In this document: in pieces, positions 49,105-59,507 of the stretch
How positions within the stretch are numbered: the first letter of the stretch is position 1
How the letters are laid out: each line of letters opens with the position of its first letter
Program-made: the position numbers and the translations under genes
The notes under the pieces: model-generated
Told to the model about the DNA's origin: nothing
The model's input: the letters and a program-made list of their open reading frames with translations, nothing else
Database searches by the model: none
Source: Gammaproteobacteria bacterium
GTDB taxonomy: Bacteria > Pseudomonadota > Gammaproteobacteria > Steroidobacterales > GCA-2729495
NCBI GenBank assembly: GCA_030746435.1
Contig: JASLMV010000005.1
Location: 62,001-126,000 of the forward strand
Direction: 5' to 3'
Length of the DNA stretch: 64,000 nt

Positions 49105-50265
49105 ATGAATTTGCATGAATATCAGGCGAAGCAGTTGTTCGCTCGTTTCGGCATTCCGGTCTCCGCCGGAGAGGTTGCTGATTCACCCAGGGCAGCCCGC
49201 AGTGCTGCGGCCACCCTGGGCGGTGATCTGTGGGTCGTCAAAGCACAGGTGCATGCGGGTGGCCGCGGTAAGGGCGGTGGCATAAAGCTGGCGCGCAGCC
49301 TCGACGAGGTCCGGGAAGTCGCCATGGCCATGTTGGGTCAGCGGCTCGTTACGCCGCAGACGGGATCTGAGGGGCTGCCGATTAACCAGGTATATATAGA
49401 GGCGGGAAGCGAAATCGAACGGGAGCTTTACCTGAGCATGCTCGTCGACCGTGTCGCCGAACGCGTGACTTTTATGGCGTCGGCTGCCGGCGGCATGGAT
49501 ATAGAGGAAGTCGCAGCAACGACTCCCGAGAAAATTTTCACGGTTGCGGTACACCCGGCGGCCGGGCTGCAGCCCTACCAGACGCGCAAACTCGGTTATG
49601 GTTTAGGGCTGACCGCGCCGCAGATGAAACAGTTCGAGTCACTTTGTGCCAACCTCTGCAAACTCTTTAACGACTGTGACCTCAGCCTGCTGGAAATCAA
49701 TCCGCTCATCGTGAATGGTAGCGGTAACCTGGTGGCGCTGGACGGCAAGATCAACGTCGATGACAACGCACTGTTTCGCCAGGCGGGGCTGGTATCCATG
49801 CGTGACCCGAGCCAGGAAGACGAGATGGAAAGCCGGGCTGCCGCTCATGACCTGAACTATGTGTCCCTGGACGGCAACATCGCGTGCATGGTGAACGGTG
49901 CTGGTCTCGCGATGGCGACCATGGACCTGATCAAGTTGCACGGCGGGGAGCCCGCCAACTTCCTCGACGTCGGCGGCGGCGCAACCCCGGATCGTGTGGC
50001 GGAAGCTTTCAAGCTAATCCTGTCCAATGCGTCGGTTAGCGCGATACTTGTCAATATTTTCGGCGGCATCGTCCGTTGCGACCTGATCGCAGAGGGCATT
50101 ATCCAGGCGGTACGCGAGGTAAATGTGGGTGTGCCGGTTGTGGCGCGGCTCGAGGGCACCAACGTGGACAAGGGGAAACAACTCCTCGCCGACAGCGGCC
50201 TGGATATTCTTGCGGCCGATGATCTGACGGATGCGGCGAAGAAAGTAGTCGCGGCAGCGGCCTGA
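49105..50265 (+). CDS. sucC: Succinyl-CoA synthetase subunit beta
   Basis: 386 aa (E. coli 388 aa), ATP-grasp. Starts [40 protein letters not shown], and the substrate-binding [11 protein letters not shown] region (here [17 protein letters not shown]). It makes ATP or GTP while converting succinyl-CoA to succinate in the TCA cycle. sucD follows by 17 nt. Confidence 0.98.
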   Translation: MNLHEYQAKQLFARFGIPVSAGEVADSPRAARSAAATLGGDLWVVKAQVHAGGRGKGGGIKLARSLDEVREVAMAMLGQRLVTPQTGSEGLPINQVYIEAGSEIERELYLSMLVDRVAERVTFMASAAGGMDIEEVAATTPEKIFTVAVHPAAGLQPYQTRKLGYGLGLTAPQMKQFESLCANLCKLFNDCDLSLLEINPLIVNGSGNLVALDGKINVDDNALFRQAGLVSMRDPSQEDEMESRAAAHDLNYVSLDGNIACMVNGAGLAMATMDLIKLHGGEPANFLDVGGGATPDRVAEAFKLILSNASVSAILVNIFGGIVRCDLIAEGIIQAVREVNVGVPVVARLEGTNVDKGKQLLADSGLDILAADDLTDAAKKVVAAAA

Positions 50266-50282
50266 CACGGAATGACTTTCAG

Positions 50283-51155
50283 ATGAGTATTCTTGTAAAT
50301 AAAAACTCCCGCATTGTCTGCCAGGGTATTACCGGACGGCAGGGCTCTTTTCATACGCAGCAGTGTATCGAGTACGGTACGCAGGTCGTTGCCGGGGTAA
50401 CGCCGGGCCGTGGTGGTGAGACGCACCTTGGTGTACCCGTCTACGATTCGGCCAACGAGGCAGTAATCGAAACCGGGGCGGACGTCAGTATGGTTTATGT
50501 GCCGGCACCTTTTGCCGCGGATGCGATCCTCGCAGCCGCAGATGCAGGCATAAAAGTTATAGTCTGTATCACCGAAGGCATTCCGGTTCTGGACATGGTG
50601 CGCGTCAAGGCGGGCCTTAAAGATTACGACTGCAGGCTCATCGGCCCGAACTGTCCCGGCATTATCACACCGGGCGAAGCCAAGATTGGCATCATGCCCG
50701 GCAATATACATACAGAAGGGCGGGTCGGAATTATTTCACGGTCGGGCACCCTGACTTATGAAGCCGTATTTCAGACGACCACCAACGGCCTCGGCCAGAC
50801 TACCTGCGTAGGTATAGGCGGCGACCCGGTCCGGGGCATGAATTTCATCGATTGCCTTGAACTCTTCGAACAGGACGAAGTCACTGATGGCATCCTGATG
50901 GTCGGCGAAATCGGCGGCACGGATGAAGAAGCTGCCGCACGTTATATACAGGAGCATGTAAGTAAACCGGTCGTTTCGTACATAGCGGGGGTTACGGCGC
51001 CACCGGGCAAGCGTATGGGCCATGCGGGCGCCATCATATCGGGCGGCGAAGGGACGGCGGAAGCCAAGTTTGCGGCGCTGGAAGCGGCCGGTGTTGGCAC
51101 TGTGCGATCGCCGACGGAAATGGGGAGCGCGATGCTGGCGGCTTTGGGCGGCTAA
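50283..51155 (+). CDS. sucD: Succinyl-CoA synthetase subunit alpha
   Basis: 290 aa (E. coli 289 aa). CoA-binding Rossmann part ([19 protein letters not shown]) and the active-site phosphohistidine in [21 protein letters not shown]. Seven of its isoleucines use the ATA codon (for example at AAT-ATA-CAT and TAT-ATA-CAG), unusual for a highly expressed gene in a genome of this GC content. Confidence 0.98.
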   Translation: MSILVNKNSRIVCQGITGRQGSFHTQQCIEYGTQVVAGVTPGRGGETHLGVPVYDSANEAVIETGADVSMVYVPAPFAADAILAAADAGIKVIVCITEGIPVLDMVRVKAGLKDYDCRLIGPNCPGIITPGEAKIGIMPGNIHTEGRVGIISRSGTLTYEAVFQTTTNGLGQTTCVGIGGDPVRGMNFIDCLELFEQDEVTDGILMVGEIGGTDEEAAARYIQEHVSKPVVSYIAGVTAPPGKRMGHAGAIISGGEGTAEAKFAALEAAGVGTVRSPTEMGSAMLAALGG

Positions 51156-51196
51156 ACGGCCGGCCGCGGGGCTCCCGACGGATCGTTTTAAGTAGC

Positions 51197-52828
51197 ATGG
51201 CAGAAAAGCTTCGCATAGCACTTGCACAACTGAATCTTACCGTTGGCGATGTGGTGGGCAACACAAACCGGATCGCCGAGGCCATTCGCCGCGCGCGTGA
51301 CGAATCTGAGGCCGACCTGGTTGTTTTTCCGGAACTCGCGTTGTCGGGTTATCCGCCGGAAGATCTGCTGTTTCATTCCGGAATGCGCCACCGTGTTAAT
51401 GCCGCTCTGGATTCCCTGAAAGATGAGGCGGACGGTATTGCCGCGCTTATCGGTTATCCGGAGTACGTGGACGGCGTTATATATAACTCCGCTGCATGGC
51501 TGGAAAACGGTGAGCTGCGCGGTAATTACCGCAAGCGTTGTCTGCCTAATTACGGTGTATTCGATGAGCGCCGGTATTTCACGCCCGGCGATGAGGTGCT
51601 CGTAATGAATCTGCGGGGCTCGCGTATAGGCGTCACGATCTGCGAGGACATCTGGGTTTCTGTAGATGCGGCGAAGGCGACCGTGGATGCAGGCGCCGGA
51701 CTGATTATCTCGATTAACGGATCGCCCTTCGATTTCACCAAGCAGAAGGCCCGCGAAGAGCTCCTGGGCAAGCGCGCGCATGAGGCCGGTGTGCCCTTCG
51801 TCTACCAGAACCTCGTTGGCGGTCAGGACGAACTGGTATTCGACGGTGGTTCCTGCGTGGTTAACGGTGACGGACAACTAAGCCTGCGGGCGCCGGCGTT
51901 TAAGGAAGGTCTGTTTGTGGCTGAGTTCGACGAAAACGGTGCCTGCGTGCCGGTCGCTGATGATATCGCCGCGCTCCCGGACGAAGTGCAATCAATATAC
52001 GAAGCGATAGTAACCGGTATACACGACTACGTGACCAAGAACGGATTCAGTGGCGTTGTGCTTGGCTTATCGGGCGGTATCGATTCGGCATTGTGTATGG
52101 CCATGGCGGTCGATGCGTTGGGTGCCGATGCCGTACACGCGGTGATGATGCCTTATCACTATACATCGGCGACCAGTATCGAAGATGCTGAAGCGCAGGC
52201 AAAACTGCTCGGGGTGGACTACAAAGTACTGCCGATTGCGGCAATGGTAGAAGCGAGTATGGCGACGCTCGAAGAACTTTTTGCAGGCCTGGCAGAAGAT
52301 GCGACCGAGGAGAATATACAGGCGCGTTGTCGCGGCATTTTGCTGATGGCGATCTCGAACAAATTGGGAAGGATGGTGCTCACTACCGGCAACAAGAGCG
52401 AAATGGCCGTCGGTTACGCCACCCTGTACGGTGACATGGCCGGCGGCTTCGCCCCGATAAAGGACTGCACGAAGACGCTGGTCTACAAACTTACCCGCTA
52501 CCGGAACAGTCTTTCTGAGGCTATTCCGGAAAGGGTGATCGAACGCGAACCGTCGGCGGAACTGCGTCCCGGTCAGAAAGACAGCGATACCTTGCCACCC
52601 TACGATGTGCTGGACGCCATACTCGATGCATTGATAATCGAAGATCTCTCCGTTGAGGAAATCGCGGCGCTTGGCTATGAAAAAGATACGGTCGGACGAA
52701 TCCTCGGTATGGTCCGCAAAAATGAGTACAAGCGCCGCCAGTCGCCACCCGGCGTCCGTATCAGCGGCCGTGCTTTTGGCCGTGACTGGCGCTATCCGCT
52801 GACTTCAGGCTACGGCCGTTCCTCCTGA
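51197..52828 (+). CDS. nadE: Glutamine-dependent NAD+ synthetase NadE
   Basis: 543 aa, two domains. The N-terminal nitrilase-like glutaminase has the Glu in VVFPELALSGYPPEDLLF, the Lys in YRKRCLPNYGVFDE, and the catalytic Cys in GVTICEDIW. The C-terminal synthetase domain has the PP-loop LGLSGGIDSALCMAMA and TTGNKSEMAVGYATLYGD. It makes NAD+ from deamido-NAD+, ATP and glutamine. It follows sucD by 41 nt. Confidence 0.97.
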   Translation: MAEKLRIALAQLNLTVGDVVGNTNRIAEAIRRARDESEADLVVFPELALSGYPPEDLLFHSGMRHRVNAALDSLKDEADGIAALIGYPEYVDGVIYNSAAWLENGELRGNYRKRCLPNYGVFDERRYFTPGDEVLVMNLRGSRIGVTICEDIWVSVDAAKATVDAGAGLIISINGSPFDFTKQKAREELLGKRAHEAGVPFVYQNLVGGQDELVFDGGSCVVNGDGQLSLRAPAFKEGLFVAEFDENGACVPVADDIAALPDEVQSIYEAIVTGIHDYVTKNGFSGVVLGLSGGIDSALCMAMAVDALGADAVHAVMMPYHYTSATSIEDAEAQAKLLGVDYKVLPIAAMVEASMATLEELFAGLAEDATEENIQARCRGILLMAISNKLGRMVLTTGNKSEMAVGYATLYGDMAGGFAPIKDCTKTLVYKLTRYRNSLSEAIPERVIEREPSAELRPGQKDSDTLPPYDVLDAILDALIIEDLSVEEIAALGYEKDTVGRILGMVRKNEYKRRQSPPGVRISGRAFGRDWRYPLTSGYGRSS

Positions 52829-52878
52829 TCCCGCCCCTTCTCCGGCACGAGTCCCCTGCCGGGGAATCCGTCCAGGTA

Positions 52879-53697
52879 CTACCAGAACTTGTACCAGGGG
52901 TCGTCTTCCGGATCGGGCGCTGGTAGCACCTCGACTTCCGGAAAACTCTGCGCAAGAACCCGTTCCGAATCTTCGGCGAGATCATACATGCCCAGCTTGC
53001 GGTAAGACTTGATCATGATCTGCAGGGTTTCGGGTGTTGTCGGTGCGCCGTCGAATACCTGCAATGTGTAGTTCGCTCGGCTCAGTGCGGCGGCATATGC
53101 GCCTCGCGCCAGGTAGTAACGTGCGATGTGGTTTTCGTGCTCGGCGACCCTGTTACGCAGGAACTGCATTCGTTGCCGGGCATCGGGTGCATAGCGGCTG
53201 TTGGGGAAACGCCTGACGAGTTCCGCGAAGGCCGCATAGGAGTTGCGGGCATCCTTTGGCGGGCGCTTGCTGATATCCACGTTGAACAATTCGTGGAAAT
53301 AACCTTTTTCCCCGCTGAACAAGGCCATGCCGCGCATATACAGTGTGTAGTCAACGCGTGGGTGGGTCGGGTTCTCGCGTTCGAACTGCTGGGTCGCATC
53401 GATAACCGCTTCGGGCTGCCTGTCCTTGTAATAGGCATAGATCAGATCGAGCTGGCCCTGCCGGGCCTGGTTGCTGAACGGGTAGCGCGCCTCGAGCACT
53501 TCGTAGTAGGCAATCGCGTTGTTGTAATCGCCGCTCTTCAGCGCGGTACTGGCGCGATCATAGAATTGTTGCGCACCCGAGAGCGTTACTTCGGACTCGT
53601 CGTCTTTACCGAAAAAACATCCCGCCAGCGCCGCCGACAGGATACACACAATCAATCTGATACAGCTTTTCGGCATTCTTATCTCATTCACTGACAA
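52879..53697 (-). CDS. bamD: Outer-membrane assembly lipoprotein BamD
   Basis: 272 aa (E. coli 245 aa). Lipoprotein signal SCIRLIVCILSAALAGC, then the TPR-rich BamD fold (YDRASTALKSGDYNNAIAYYEVLEARYPFSNQARQGQLDLIYAYYK; FPNSRYAPDARQRM). It is an essential partner of BamA in beta-barrel insertion. It is convergent with nadE and divergent from rluD, as in many gammaproteobacteria. Confidence 0.96.
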   Translation of the reverse strand: MSVNEIRMPKSCIRLIVCILSAALAGCFFGKDDESEVTLSGAQQFYDRASTALKSGDYNNAIAYYEVLEARYPFSNQARQGQLDLIYAYYKDRQPEAVIDATQQFERENPTHPRVDYTLYMRGMALFSGEKGYFHELFNVDISKRPPKDARNSYAAFAELVRRFPNSRYAPDARQRMQFLRNRVAEHENHIARYYLARGAYAAALSRANYTLQVFDGAPTTPETLQIMIKSYRKLGMYDLAEDSERVLAQSFPEVEVLPAPDPEDDPWYKFW

Positions 53698-53841
53698 GCA
53701 CCATCAGCCATGCGGACCGAGCCCGGGCAGGCCGCGCGCAGTATAACTTAAGAACGGCGGCGGCTGCCGCGCCTGTTTCGCTGCCCGCAGGTAATCTAGA
53801 ATTGTGCATCAGGGGCTTTGCTATGCAACAGGCGTTCACTG

Positions 53842-54807
53842 ATGAGGCATACAGCGACTATCGATGACGGACAGGACGGTAAGCGTTTCGACCAGGCGCT
53901 GGCGGAACTGTTCCCCGATTATTCGCGTTCGCGCCTGCAGGGCTGGATTAAGGCGGGCCGGGCTTTGCTGGATGGCGAGACGCGTGCGCCCAGGTTCCGG
54001 GTCAGTTCGGGCCAGCAAGTTGTCCTCGAGGCCAGGGCGGAAGTTTCGTCGGATGCCACCCCCGAATCCATTGATCTGGATATCGTGTTCGAAGATGATG
54101 ATCTGCTCGTCATTAATAAGCCCGCGGGCCTGGTCGTGCATCCGGGCGCCGGCAATGCGAGCGGCACTTTGATGAACGGCCTGCTGCACCACGCATCCGA
54201 ACTCGAGGCGCTGCCACGTGCCGGCATACTGCACCGGCTCGATAAGGATACCAGCGGCCTGTTGCTCGTTGCGCGCAGCATCCGTGCGCACACCCGGCTG
54301 GTGCGTGACCTCGAGAAACGCCGTCTTAAGCGCGAGTACCGCGCTGTGTGCAACGATCGCCTGACCGCCGGCGATACCATCGATGCGCCGATAGGGCGGC
54401 ATCCGACCCAGCGCACACGAATGGCGGTAAATAACAGGGGTAAGCCGGCCGTAACCCATTACCGGGTGCTCGAACGTTTTGCAGCCCATACTTTCCTGGC
54501 CGTGCGGCTGGAGACCGGCCGCACCCATCAGATTCGTGTGCACCTGGCCTGGCGCGGACACCCGCTTGTGGGTGACCCGGTGTATGGCGGGCGCCTGAAA
54601 ATACCGGCGGGCACCAACGAGCAACTGGCGGGCAGCCTCAAATCTTTCGGGCGGCAGGCGCTGCACGCAAGTAACCTTGGCTTCAGACATCCCGGTTCCG
54701 GCGAGGACATGAATTTTCATGCGCAACTGCCGGCCGATCTGCTCGGGTTACTGAACGCGCTGGCCGGTGGCACAGGCACCGATTTTGAGGACATGGAATG
54801 GCCCTGA
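53842..54807 (+). CDS. rluD: 23S rRNA pseudouridine synthase RluD
   Basis: 321 aa (E. coli 326 aa) from ATG 53842. N-terminal S4 domain (KRFDQALAELFPDYSRSRLQGWIKAG), then the catalytic motif GILHRLDKDTSGLLLVAR with the nucleophile Asp, and ETGRTHQIRVHLAWRGHPLVGD. It forms pseudouridines 1911, 1915 and 1917 in helix 69. It is transcribed with pgeF. Confidence 0.96.
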   Translation: MRHTATIDDGQDGKRFDQALAELFPDYSRSRLQGWIKAGRALLDGETRAPRFRVSSGQQVVLEARAEVSSDATPESIDLDIVFEDDDLLVINKPAGLVVHPGAGNASGTLMNGLLHHASELEALPRAGILHRLDKDTSGLLLVARSIRAHTRLVRDLEKRRLKREYRAVCNDRLTAGDTIDAPIGRHPTQRTRMAVNNRGKPAVTHYRVLERFAAHTFLAVRLETGRTHQIRVHLAWRGHPLVGDPVYGGRLKIPAGTNEQLAGSLKSFGRQALHASNLGFRHPGSGEDMNFHAQLPADLLGLLNALAGGTGTDFEDMEWP

Positions 54808-54825
54808 ATCCGGCCAGGATCAGAA

Positions 54826-55587
54826 ATGCGTGAGCCGGAATTCATTCGTGCCGACTGGCCGGCGCCCGACAACGTGCATGCCTTTACGACATCGCGGCGC
54901 GGAGGATTCAGCACCGACAGTTTTGCGAGCCTGAATATCGCCGACCATGTCGGCGACGACCCGCAACGCGTGGCGCTCAATCGTGAACAGGTGCGCGGGG
55001 CGCTGGACCTCCCCGAAGAACCACGCTGGCTTACTCAGGTGCACGGCAATACGGTGGTCTGCGCCGACGAAATCGCAGCAGGGGCCGAGGCCGATGCCGT
55101 ATGGACGGACAACCCGGGGATCGTATGCGCAGTAATGACCGCCGATTGCCTGCCCGTGCTTTTCTGCACCCGCGACGGCAGCCGTATCGCTGCGGCCCAT
55201 GCGGGTTGGCGCGGGCTTTGCGAAGGGATCATCGAAGCGACTGTCAATAGTTTGCTTACCGAAGGCACGAAAGCGGACGACTTGCTGGTGTGGTTAGGCC
55301 CGGCCATCGCGCCCGATGCCTATGAAGTTGACTCGAAGGTCTACCATGCACTCATAAAGCATGCGCCTGAATGCGAACGGAGTTTCAGCCCGTCTCGTCC
55401 GGGCCGCTGGAAGCTCGACCTGTACAAGGTCGCGAGCGGAATCCTGGCCACTTTCGGGATAACGGACATCACGGGCGGGGAATACTGCACCTTCAGCGAC
55501 CAGCGCTTCTTTTCCCACCGGCGCCTTGCCCCGACCGGCCGGCAGGCAAGCATTATCTGGCTGTCCGGCAAGCCTTCCGCACCTTGA
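54826..55587 (+). CDS. pgeF: Polyphenol oxidase-family protein PgeF (YfiH)
   Basis: 253 aa (E. coli 243 aa). Laccase-domain (DUF152) motifs MTADCLPVLFC and AAAHAGWRGLCEGIIEATV, and HGNTV give the Cys and His zinc ligands. PgeF removes wrongly formed UDP-MurNAc-L-Ser or similar, so it fits a wall-quality role. It lies 18 nt from rluD. Its last codons overlap a heat-shock promoter. Confidence 0.92.
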   Translation: MREPEFIRADWPAPDNVHAFTTSRRGGFSTDSFASLNIADHVGDDPQRVALNREQVRGALDLPEEPRWLTQVHGNTVVCADEIAAGAEADAVWTDNPGIVCAVMTADCLPVLFCTRDGSRIAAAHAGWRGLCEGIIEATVNSLLTEGTKADDLLVWLGPAIAPDAYEVDSKVYHALIKHAPECERSFSPSRPGRWKLDLYKVASGILATFGITDITGGEYCTFSDQRFFSHRRLAPTGRQASIIWLSGKPSAP

Positions 55588-55610
55588 ACTCGCTCTAAGC
55601 GGACCCATAT
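55583..55610 (+). promoter_or_regulatory. Sigma-32 heat-shock promoter of clpB
   Basis: CTTGAAC (55583-55589), 14-nt spacer, CCCATAT (55604-55610). The RpoH consensus is CTTGAAA-N11-16-CCCATnT, so both halves match closely. The -35 covers the stop codon of pgeF and the start of transcription would lie about 25 nt before clpB. Confidence 0.82.
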
Positions 55611-55644
55611 ATAAAGCCAGATAACCCGTTGCGGGGACCTGTCA

Positions 55645-58236
55645 ATGCGAATGGATAAACTCACCAGCAAGTTCCAGCTAGCGCTGGCCGATGCGCAGTC
55701 GCTGGCCGTTGGCCAGGATCACCAGTTCATCGAGCCGATCCACGTGCTCGTGGCACTGCTGGACCAGCAGGGCGGAACCGCGCGTCCGTTGCTTACCCGA
55801 GCCGGTGTGCGGGTCAATTTGCTGCGGTCCAGGCTGGGCGAAGCGCTGGAGCAATTACCGATGGTGGAAGGTACCGGCGGCGAAGTCCATATCTCGAAGG
55901 AACTCGACAAGCTTTTCAATATCTGCGACAAGCTCGCCCGGGAAAAGGGTGACCAGTATGTCTCCAGCGAAATCTTTGTACGGGCAGCCTGTGACGACCG
56001 GGGCGCGCTCGGCAAACAACTCGCCGAGGCGGGCGCGGTCCCGGGCGCCATCGAAAAAGCAATCGACGATCTGCGGGGCGGTGAGGCCGTCGACGACCCG
56101 AACGCCGAAGATAACCGCCAGGCACTCGACAAGTACACGGTGGACATCACCGAACTTGCCGAGCAGGGCAAGCTCGACCCGATTATCGGCCGTGACGAAG
56201 AAATCCGTCGCACGATCCAGATTCTGCAGCGGCGTACCAAGAACAACCCCGTGTTAATCGGTGAACCGGGCGTCGGTAAGACCGCAATAGTCGAGGGACT
56301 GGCACAGCGTATCGTTAACGGCGAGGTCCCCGAGGGCATCAAGGGCAAACATATTTTGTCGCTGGACCTCGGTGCGCTGCTTGCGGGTACAAAGTTTCGC
56401 GGCGATTTCGAAGAAAGGCTCAAAGCGGTATTGAATGACATTTCAAAACAGGAAGGCCAGACCATCCTGTTTATAGACGAACTGCATACCATGGTTGGCG
56501 CCGGCAAAGCCGAGGGTTCGATGGATGCGGGCAACATGCTGAAGCCGGCACTCGCACGCGGCGAACTGCACTGTGTAGGGGCGACAACGCTGGACGAATA
56601 CCGGCAAAATATCGAAAAGGATGCGGCGCTCGAACGGCGCTTCCAGAAGGTGCTCATCGACGAACCGACGATCGAAGACACAATCGCCATCCTGCGCGGG
56701 TTGAAAGAACGTTACGAAGTGCACCACGGTGTCGATATTACCGACCCGGCCATCGTCAGTGCCGCGACACTTTCGCACCGCTATATCACTGATCGGCAGC
56801 TCCCCGACAAGGCTATTGACCTCGTTGACGAGGCAGGTTCCCGTATCCGCATGGAAATAGATTCGAAACCCGAATCGATGGATCGGCTTGACCGCCGCAT
56901 TATCCAGTTAAAGATCGAACGCGAAGCCCTTAAAAAAGAGTCGGATGAGGCGTCGAAAAAGCGGCTTGCCGACCTCGAGTCACAGTTACAGGAGCTCGAA
57001 AAGAAATATTCCGATCTCGAAGAAATCTGGAAGTCTGAAAAAGCGGCCATGCAGGGCGCTACGCATATTAAAGAAGAGCTTGAGCGTGCCCGCGTCGAGC
57101 TGGAAGGCGCGCACCGTGCGCAGGACCTGCAGCGGATGTCCGAACTCCAGTACGGCCGCATTCCGGAACTCGAACAGCAACTTGCCGACGCGACGAAACT
57201 CGAGGCACAGGAAAACCAGCTCGTGCGCAACAAGGTGAGTGAAGAAGAGATCGCCGAAGTCGTGTCACGCTGGACCGGCGTGCCTGTCGCTAAAATGCTC
57301 GAGGGCGAAAAAGACAAGTTGCTGCGCATGGAAGATGCGATCGCACAGCGCCTGGTCGGCCAGACCGAGGCCGTAACCGCGGTTGCGAATGCGATTCGCC
57401 GCTCGCGGGCAGGCCTCGCCGATCCGAACCGTCCGAACGGATCGTTCCTGTTCCTGGGTCCGACCGGTGTCGGCAAGACCGAACTCACACGCGCATTGGC
57501 CGAGTTCCTGTTCGACTCCGAGGATTCGATGGTGCGCATCGATATGTCCGAATTCATGGAGAAGCATTCGGTTGCCCGGTTAATCGGCGCGCCTCCCGGC
57601 TATGTGGGTTACGAAGAAGGCGGATACCTGACGGAAGCGGTGCGACGGCGTCCGTACTCGGTCGTGTTGCTGGACGAAGTCGAGAAGGCGCACCCGGAGG
57701 TGTTCAACGTGTTGCTGCAGGTGCTCGATGACGGGCGCCTGACTGACGGACACGGCCGGACAGTCGATTTCCGTAACACCGTCATCATCATGACGTCCAA
57801 CCTCGGCTCACAGCAAATCCAGAACCTGGCTGGCGAAGAAAACTACAAGGAAATGAAAGCGGCCGTTCTGGAAGTCGTGGGCGAGCACTTCCGGCCGGAG
57901 TTTATTAACCGTGTCGACGATGTCATCGTGTTCCACCCGCTGGATAAAAAGCAGATCCGTCGTATCGTCGATATACAACTCGTCTGCCTGCGACGCCGGC
58001 TGGCGGAACATGAGCTGACGCTAAACGTTTCGGAAGAAGCGATGGATCTCCTGGCCGAGGCCGGCTTTGACCCGGTTTACGGCGCGCGGCCGCTCAAGCG
58101 CGCGATCCAGCAGCGGCTTGAGAACCCGCTGGCCGAGGCCATACTACGGGGTGACTTCGCATCCGGCGATACGGTCAGCGCAGGTATCGAAGCGGGTGAG
58201 CTGGCATTCGCCAAGTCGACCCCGGCAGCTGCCTGA
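55645..58236 (+). CDS. clpB: Disaggregase chaperone ClpB
   Basis: 863 aa (E. coli 857 aa). N-terminal Clp-N repeats, first AAA+ with [18 protein letters not shown], a coiled-coil middle domain near residues 410-530 ([20 protein letters not shown]), second AAA+ with [18 protein letters not shown], and the conserved C-terminal domain. It works with DnaK to extract proteins from aggregates. It is under its own heat-shock promoter. Confidence 0.98.
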   Translation: MRMDKLTSKFQLALADAQSLAVGQDHQFIEPIHVLVALLDQQGGTARPLLTRAGVRVNLLRSRLGEALEQLPMVEGTGGEVHISKELDKLFNICDKLAREKGDQYVSSEIFVRAACDDRGALGKQLAEAGAVPGAIEKAIDDLRGGEAVDDPNAEDNRQALDKYTVDITELAEQGKLDPIIGRDEEIRRTIQILQRRTKNNPVLIGEPGVGKTAIVEGLAQRIVNGEVPEGIKGKHILSLDLGALLAGTKFRGDFEERLKAVLNDISKQEGQTILFIDELHTMVGAGKAEGSMDAGNMLKPALARGELHCVGATTLDEYRQNIEKDAALERRFQKVLIDEPTIEDTIAILRGLKERYEVHHGVDITDPAIVSAATLSHRYITDRQLPDKAIDLVDEAGSRIRMEIDSKPESMDRLDRRIIQLKIEREALKKESDEASKKRLADLESQLQELEKKYSDLEEIWKSEKAAMQGATHIKEELERARVELEGAHRAQDLQRMSELQYGRIPELEQQLADATKLEAQENQLVRNKVSEEEIAEVVSRWTGVPVAKMLEGEKDKLLRMEDAIAQRLVGQTEAVTAVANAIRRSRAGLADPNRPNGSFLFLGPTGVGKTELTRALAEFLFDSEDSMVRIDMSEFMEKHSVARLIGAPPGYVGYEEGGYLTEAVRRRPYSVVLLDEVEKAHPEVFNVLLQVLDDGRLTDGHGRTVDFRNTVIIMTSNLGSQQIQNLAGEENYKEMKAAVLEVVGEHFRPEFINRVDDVIVFHPLDKKQIRRIVDIQLVCLRRRLAEHELTLNVSEEAMDLLAEAGFDPVYGARPLKRAIQQRLENPLAEAILRGDFASGDTVSAGIEAGELAFAKSTPAAA

Positions 58237-58354
58237 GTGCAGGCCACCGCTTGATTTTTGCACCGTACTTCATTAAATAAGGCGCCCCGGACAGTCACGG
58301 CCGGCCTTAGGGGCCGCCTGGTGTCGACCTCGCCCATGGGAGCATGGAGCAGAC

Positions 58355-58678
58355 ATGCCTATCTATGAATATGAGTGCAGGGAATGCGGCCACGTATTCG
58401 ATGCGCTGCAGAAAATGAGCGATGACCCGCTCACGGCTTGCCCTGATTGCGGCAAGCCGGAACTGCGCAAGCTCCTTTCCGCGCCCAACTTTCGCCTCAA
58501 GGGCGGCGGCTGGTACGAGACCGATTTCAAGGACAAGAACAAGCGCAACATCGCGGGCGACGGCGACAAGCCGCCGCAAGCGGACAAAGCCAAACCGGGA
58601 TCAGACGACAAGCCTAAAAAAACGACTGATGACGGGGCATCGGGTAAGACCAAGGGTCCCAAAGGTTCCGGAGATTAA
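58355..58678 (+). CDS. FmdB-family zinc ribbon protein
   Basis: 107 aa. N-terminal MPIYEYECRECGHVFD with a second pair CPDCG at about residue 29 make a Cys4 zinc ribbon, the putative regulatory FmdB family. A charged low-complexity tail of about 45 residues rich in Asp, Lys and Gly follows. Function is unknown. It sits ahead of a DUF502 gene and aspS, a gene trio conserved in many proteobacteria. Confidence 0.85.
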   Translation: MPIYEYECRECGHVFDALQKMSDDPLTACPDCGKPELRKLLSAPNFRLKGGGWYETDFKDKNKRNIAGDGDKPPQADKAKPGSDDKPKKTTDDGASGKTKGPKGSGD

Positions 58679-58763
58679 GCACCGCGACCGGACTTGTTAC
58701 CCGGCCCGCAATGAGCCACGATAGCAGCCTTATCTATCCCAACCCGCCGCGCCGACGCTTTTC

Positions 58764-59459
58764 ATGAAACGACTACGCACATACCTCGTAACCGGACTCC
58801 TGGTCTGGGTGCCGCTGGGGATCACGGTATTCCTGGTGAAGGTCATGGTCGATTTCATGGACCAGACGCTTCTGCTGTTGCCCGTAAACTACCGTCCCGA
58901 AACCGTGCTCGGGATCGACATCCCGGGGCTGGGTATCGTGCTGAGCGTTGCCGTGCTGCTGTTGACGGGTGTATTTGCTGCCAATTTCTTCGGCCGCCGG
59001 CTGGTCAGTGTATGGGAATCCATCATGCAGCGGATTCCTTTCGTGCGCACGGTGTATTCGGCGGCCAAGAGTTTCGCTGAGGTGGTGCTGACCAACAACA
59101 CCGACTCCTTTAAAGAAGTATTGCTGATCGAGTATCCGCGCAAGGGTTTGTACAGCATCTGTTTCCAGACCTCGACCAGCCTGGGTGAGGTGCAGTCGCG
59201 TACGGGTGAAGATGTCATTTGTGTGTTCGTGCCCACTACGCCGAACCCGACCTCGGGCGTCATGATTATCGTGCCGAAGAACGATGTGATCGCGCTGGAT
59301 ATGCAGGTCGAAGAGGCCGTGAAGATGGTGGTTTCACTCGGCGTCGTAGTCCCGAAATGGCCGAGGCGGCCGGGATCCGTATCGGACAAAACCGAACCGC
59401 CCAGTCTCGAAAACCAGCCTCCCAAGCCTGCGGTTGCCAAAGACTGGCCGCAGCCTTAA
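58764..59459 (+). CDS. DUF502 family inner-membrane protein
   Basis: 231 aa. Two hydrophobic segments (TYLVTGLLVWVPLGITVFLVKVMV and IPGLGIVLSVAVLLLTGVFAANFF) are followed by a soluble domain with RIPFVRTVYSAAKSFAEVV, PRKGLYSICFQTS and VPTTPNPTSG, all DUF502 hallmarks. Function is not established. It is conserved just upstream of aspS in many gammaproteobacteria. Confidence 0.88.
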   Translation: MKRLRTYLVTGLLVWVPLGITVFLVKVMVDFMDQTLLLLPVNYRPETVLGIDIPGLGIVLSVAVLLLTGVFAANFFGRRLVSVWESIMQRIPFVRTVYSAAKSFAEVVLTNNTDSFKEVLLIEYPRKGLYSICFQTSTSLGEVQSRTGEDVICVFVPTTPNPTSGVMIIVPKNDVIALDMQVEEAVKMVVSLGVVVPKWPRRPGSVSDKTEPPSLENQPPKPAVAKDWPQP

Positions 59460-59507
59460 CATCCTCGGCCTTTCGGCAATCCTTCGCCCCCGTACGACAG
59501 GAATTCC

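Noticed and set aside
52842-52862. CCGGCA / TGCCGG inverted repeat between nadE and bamD as a bidirectional terminator
   Set aside because: The stem is only 6 bp with a 9-nt loop, and there is no T tract on either strand.
53836-54726. Open frame of 296 codons on the minus strand
   Set aside because: It is exactly antisense to rluD, which has the full catalytic motif.
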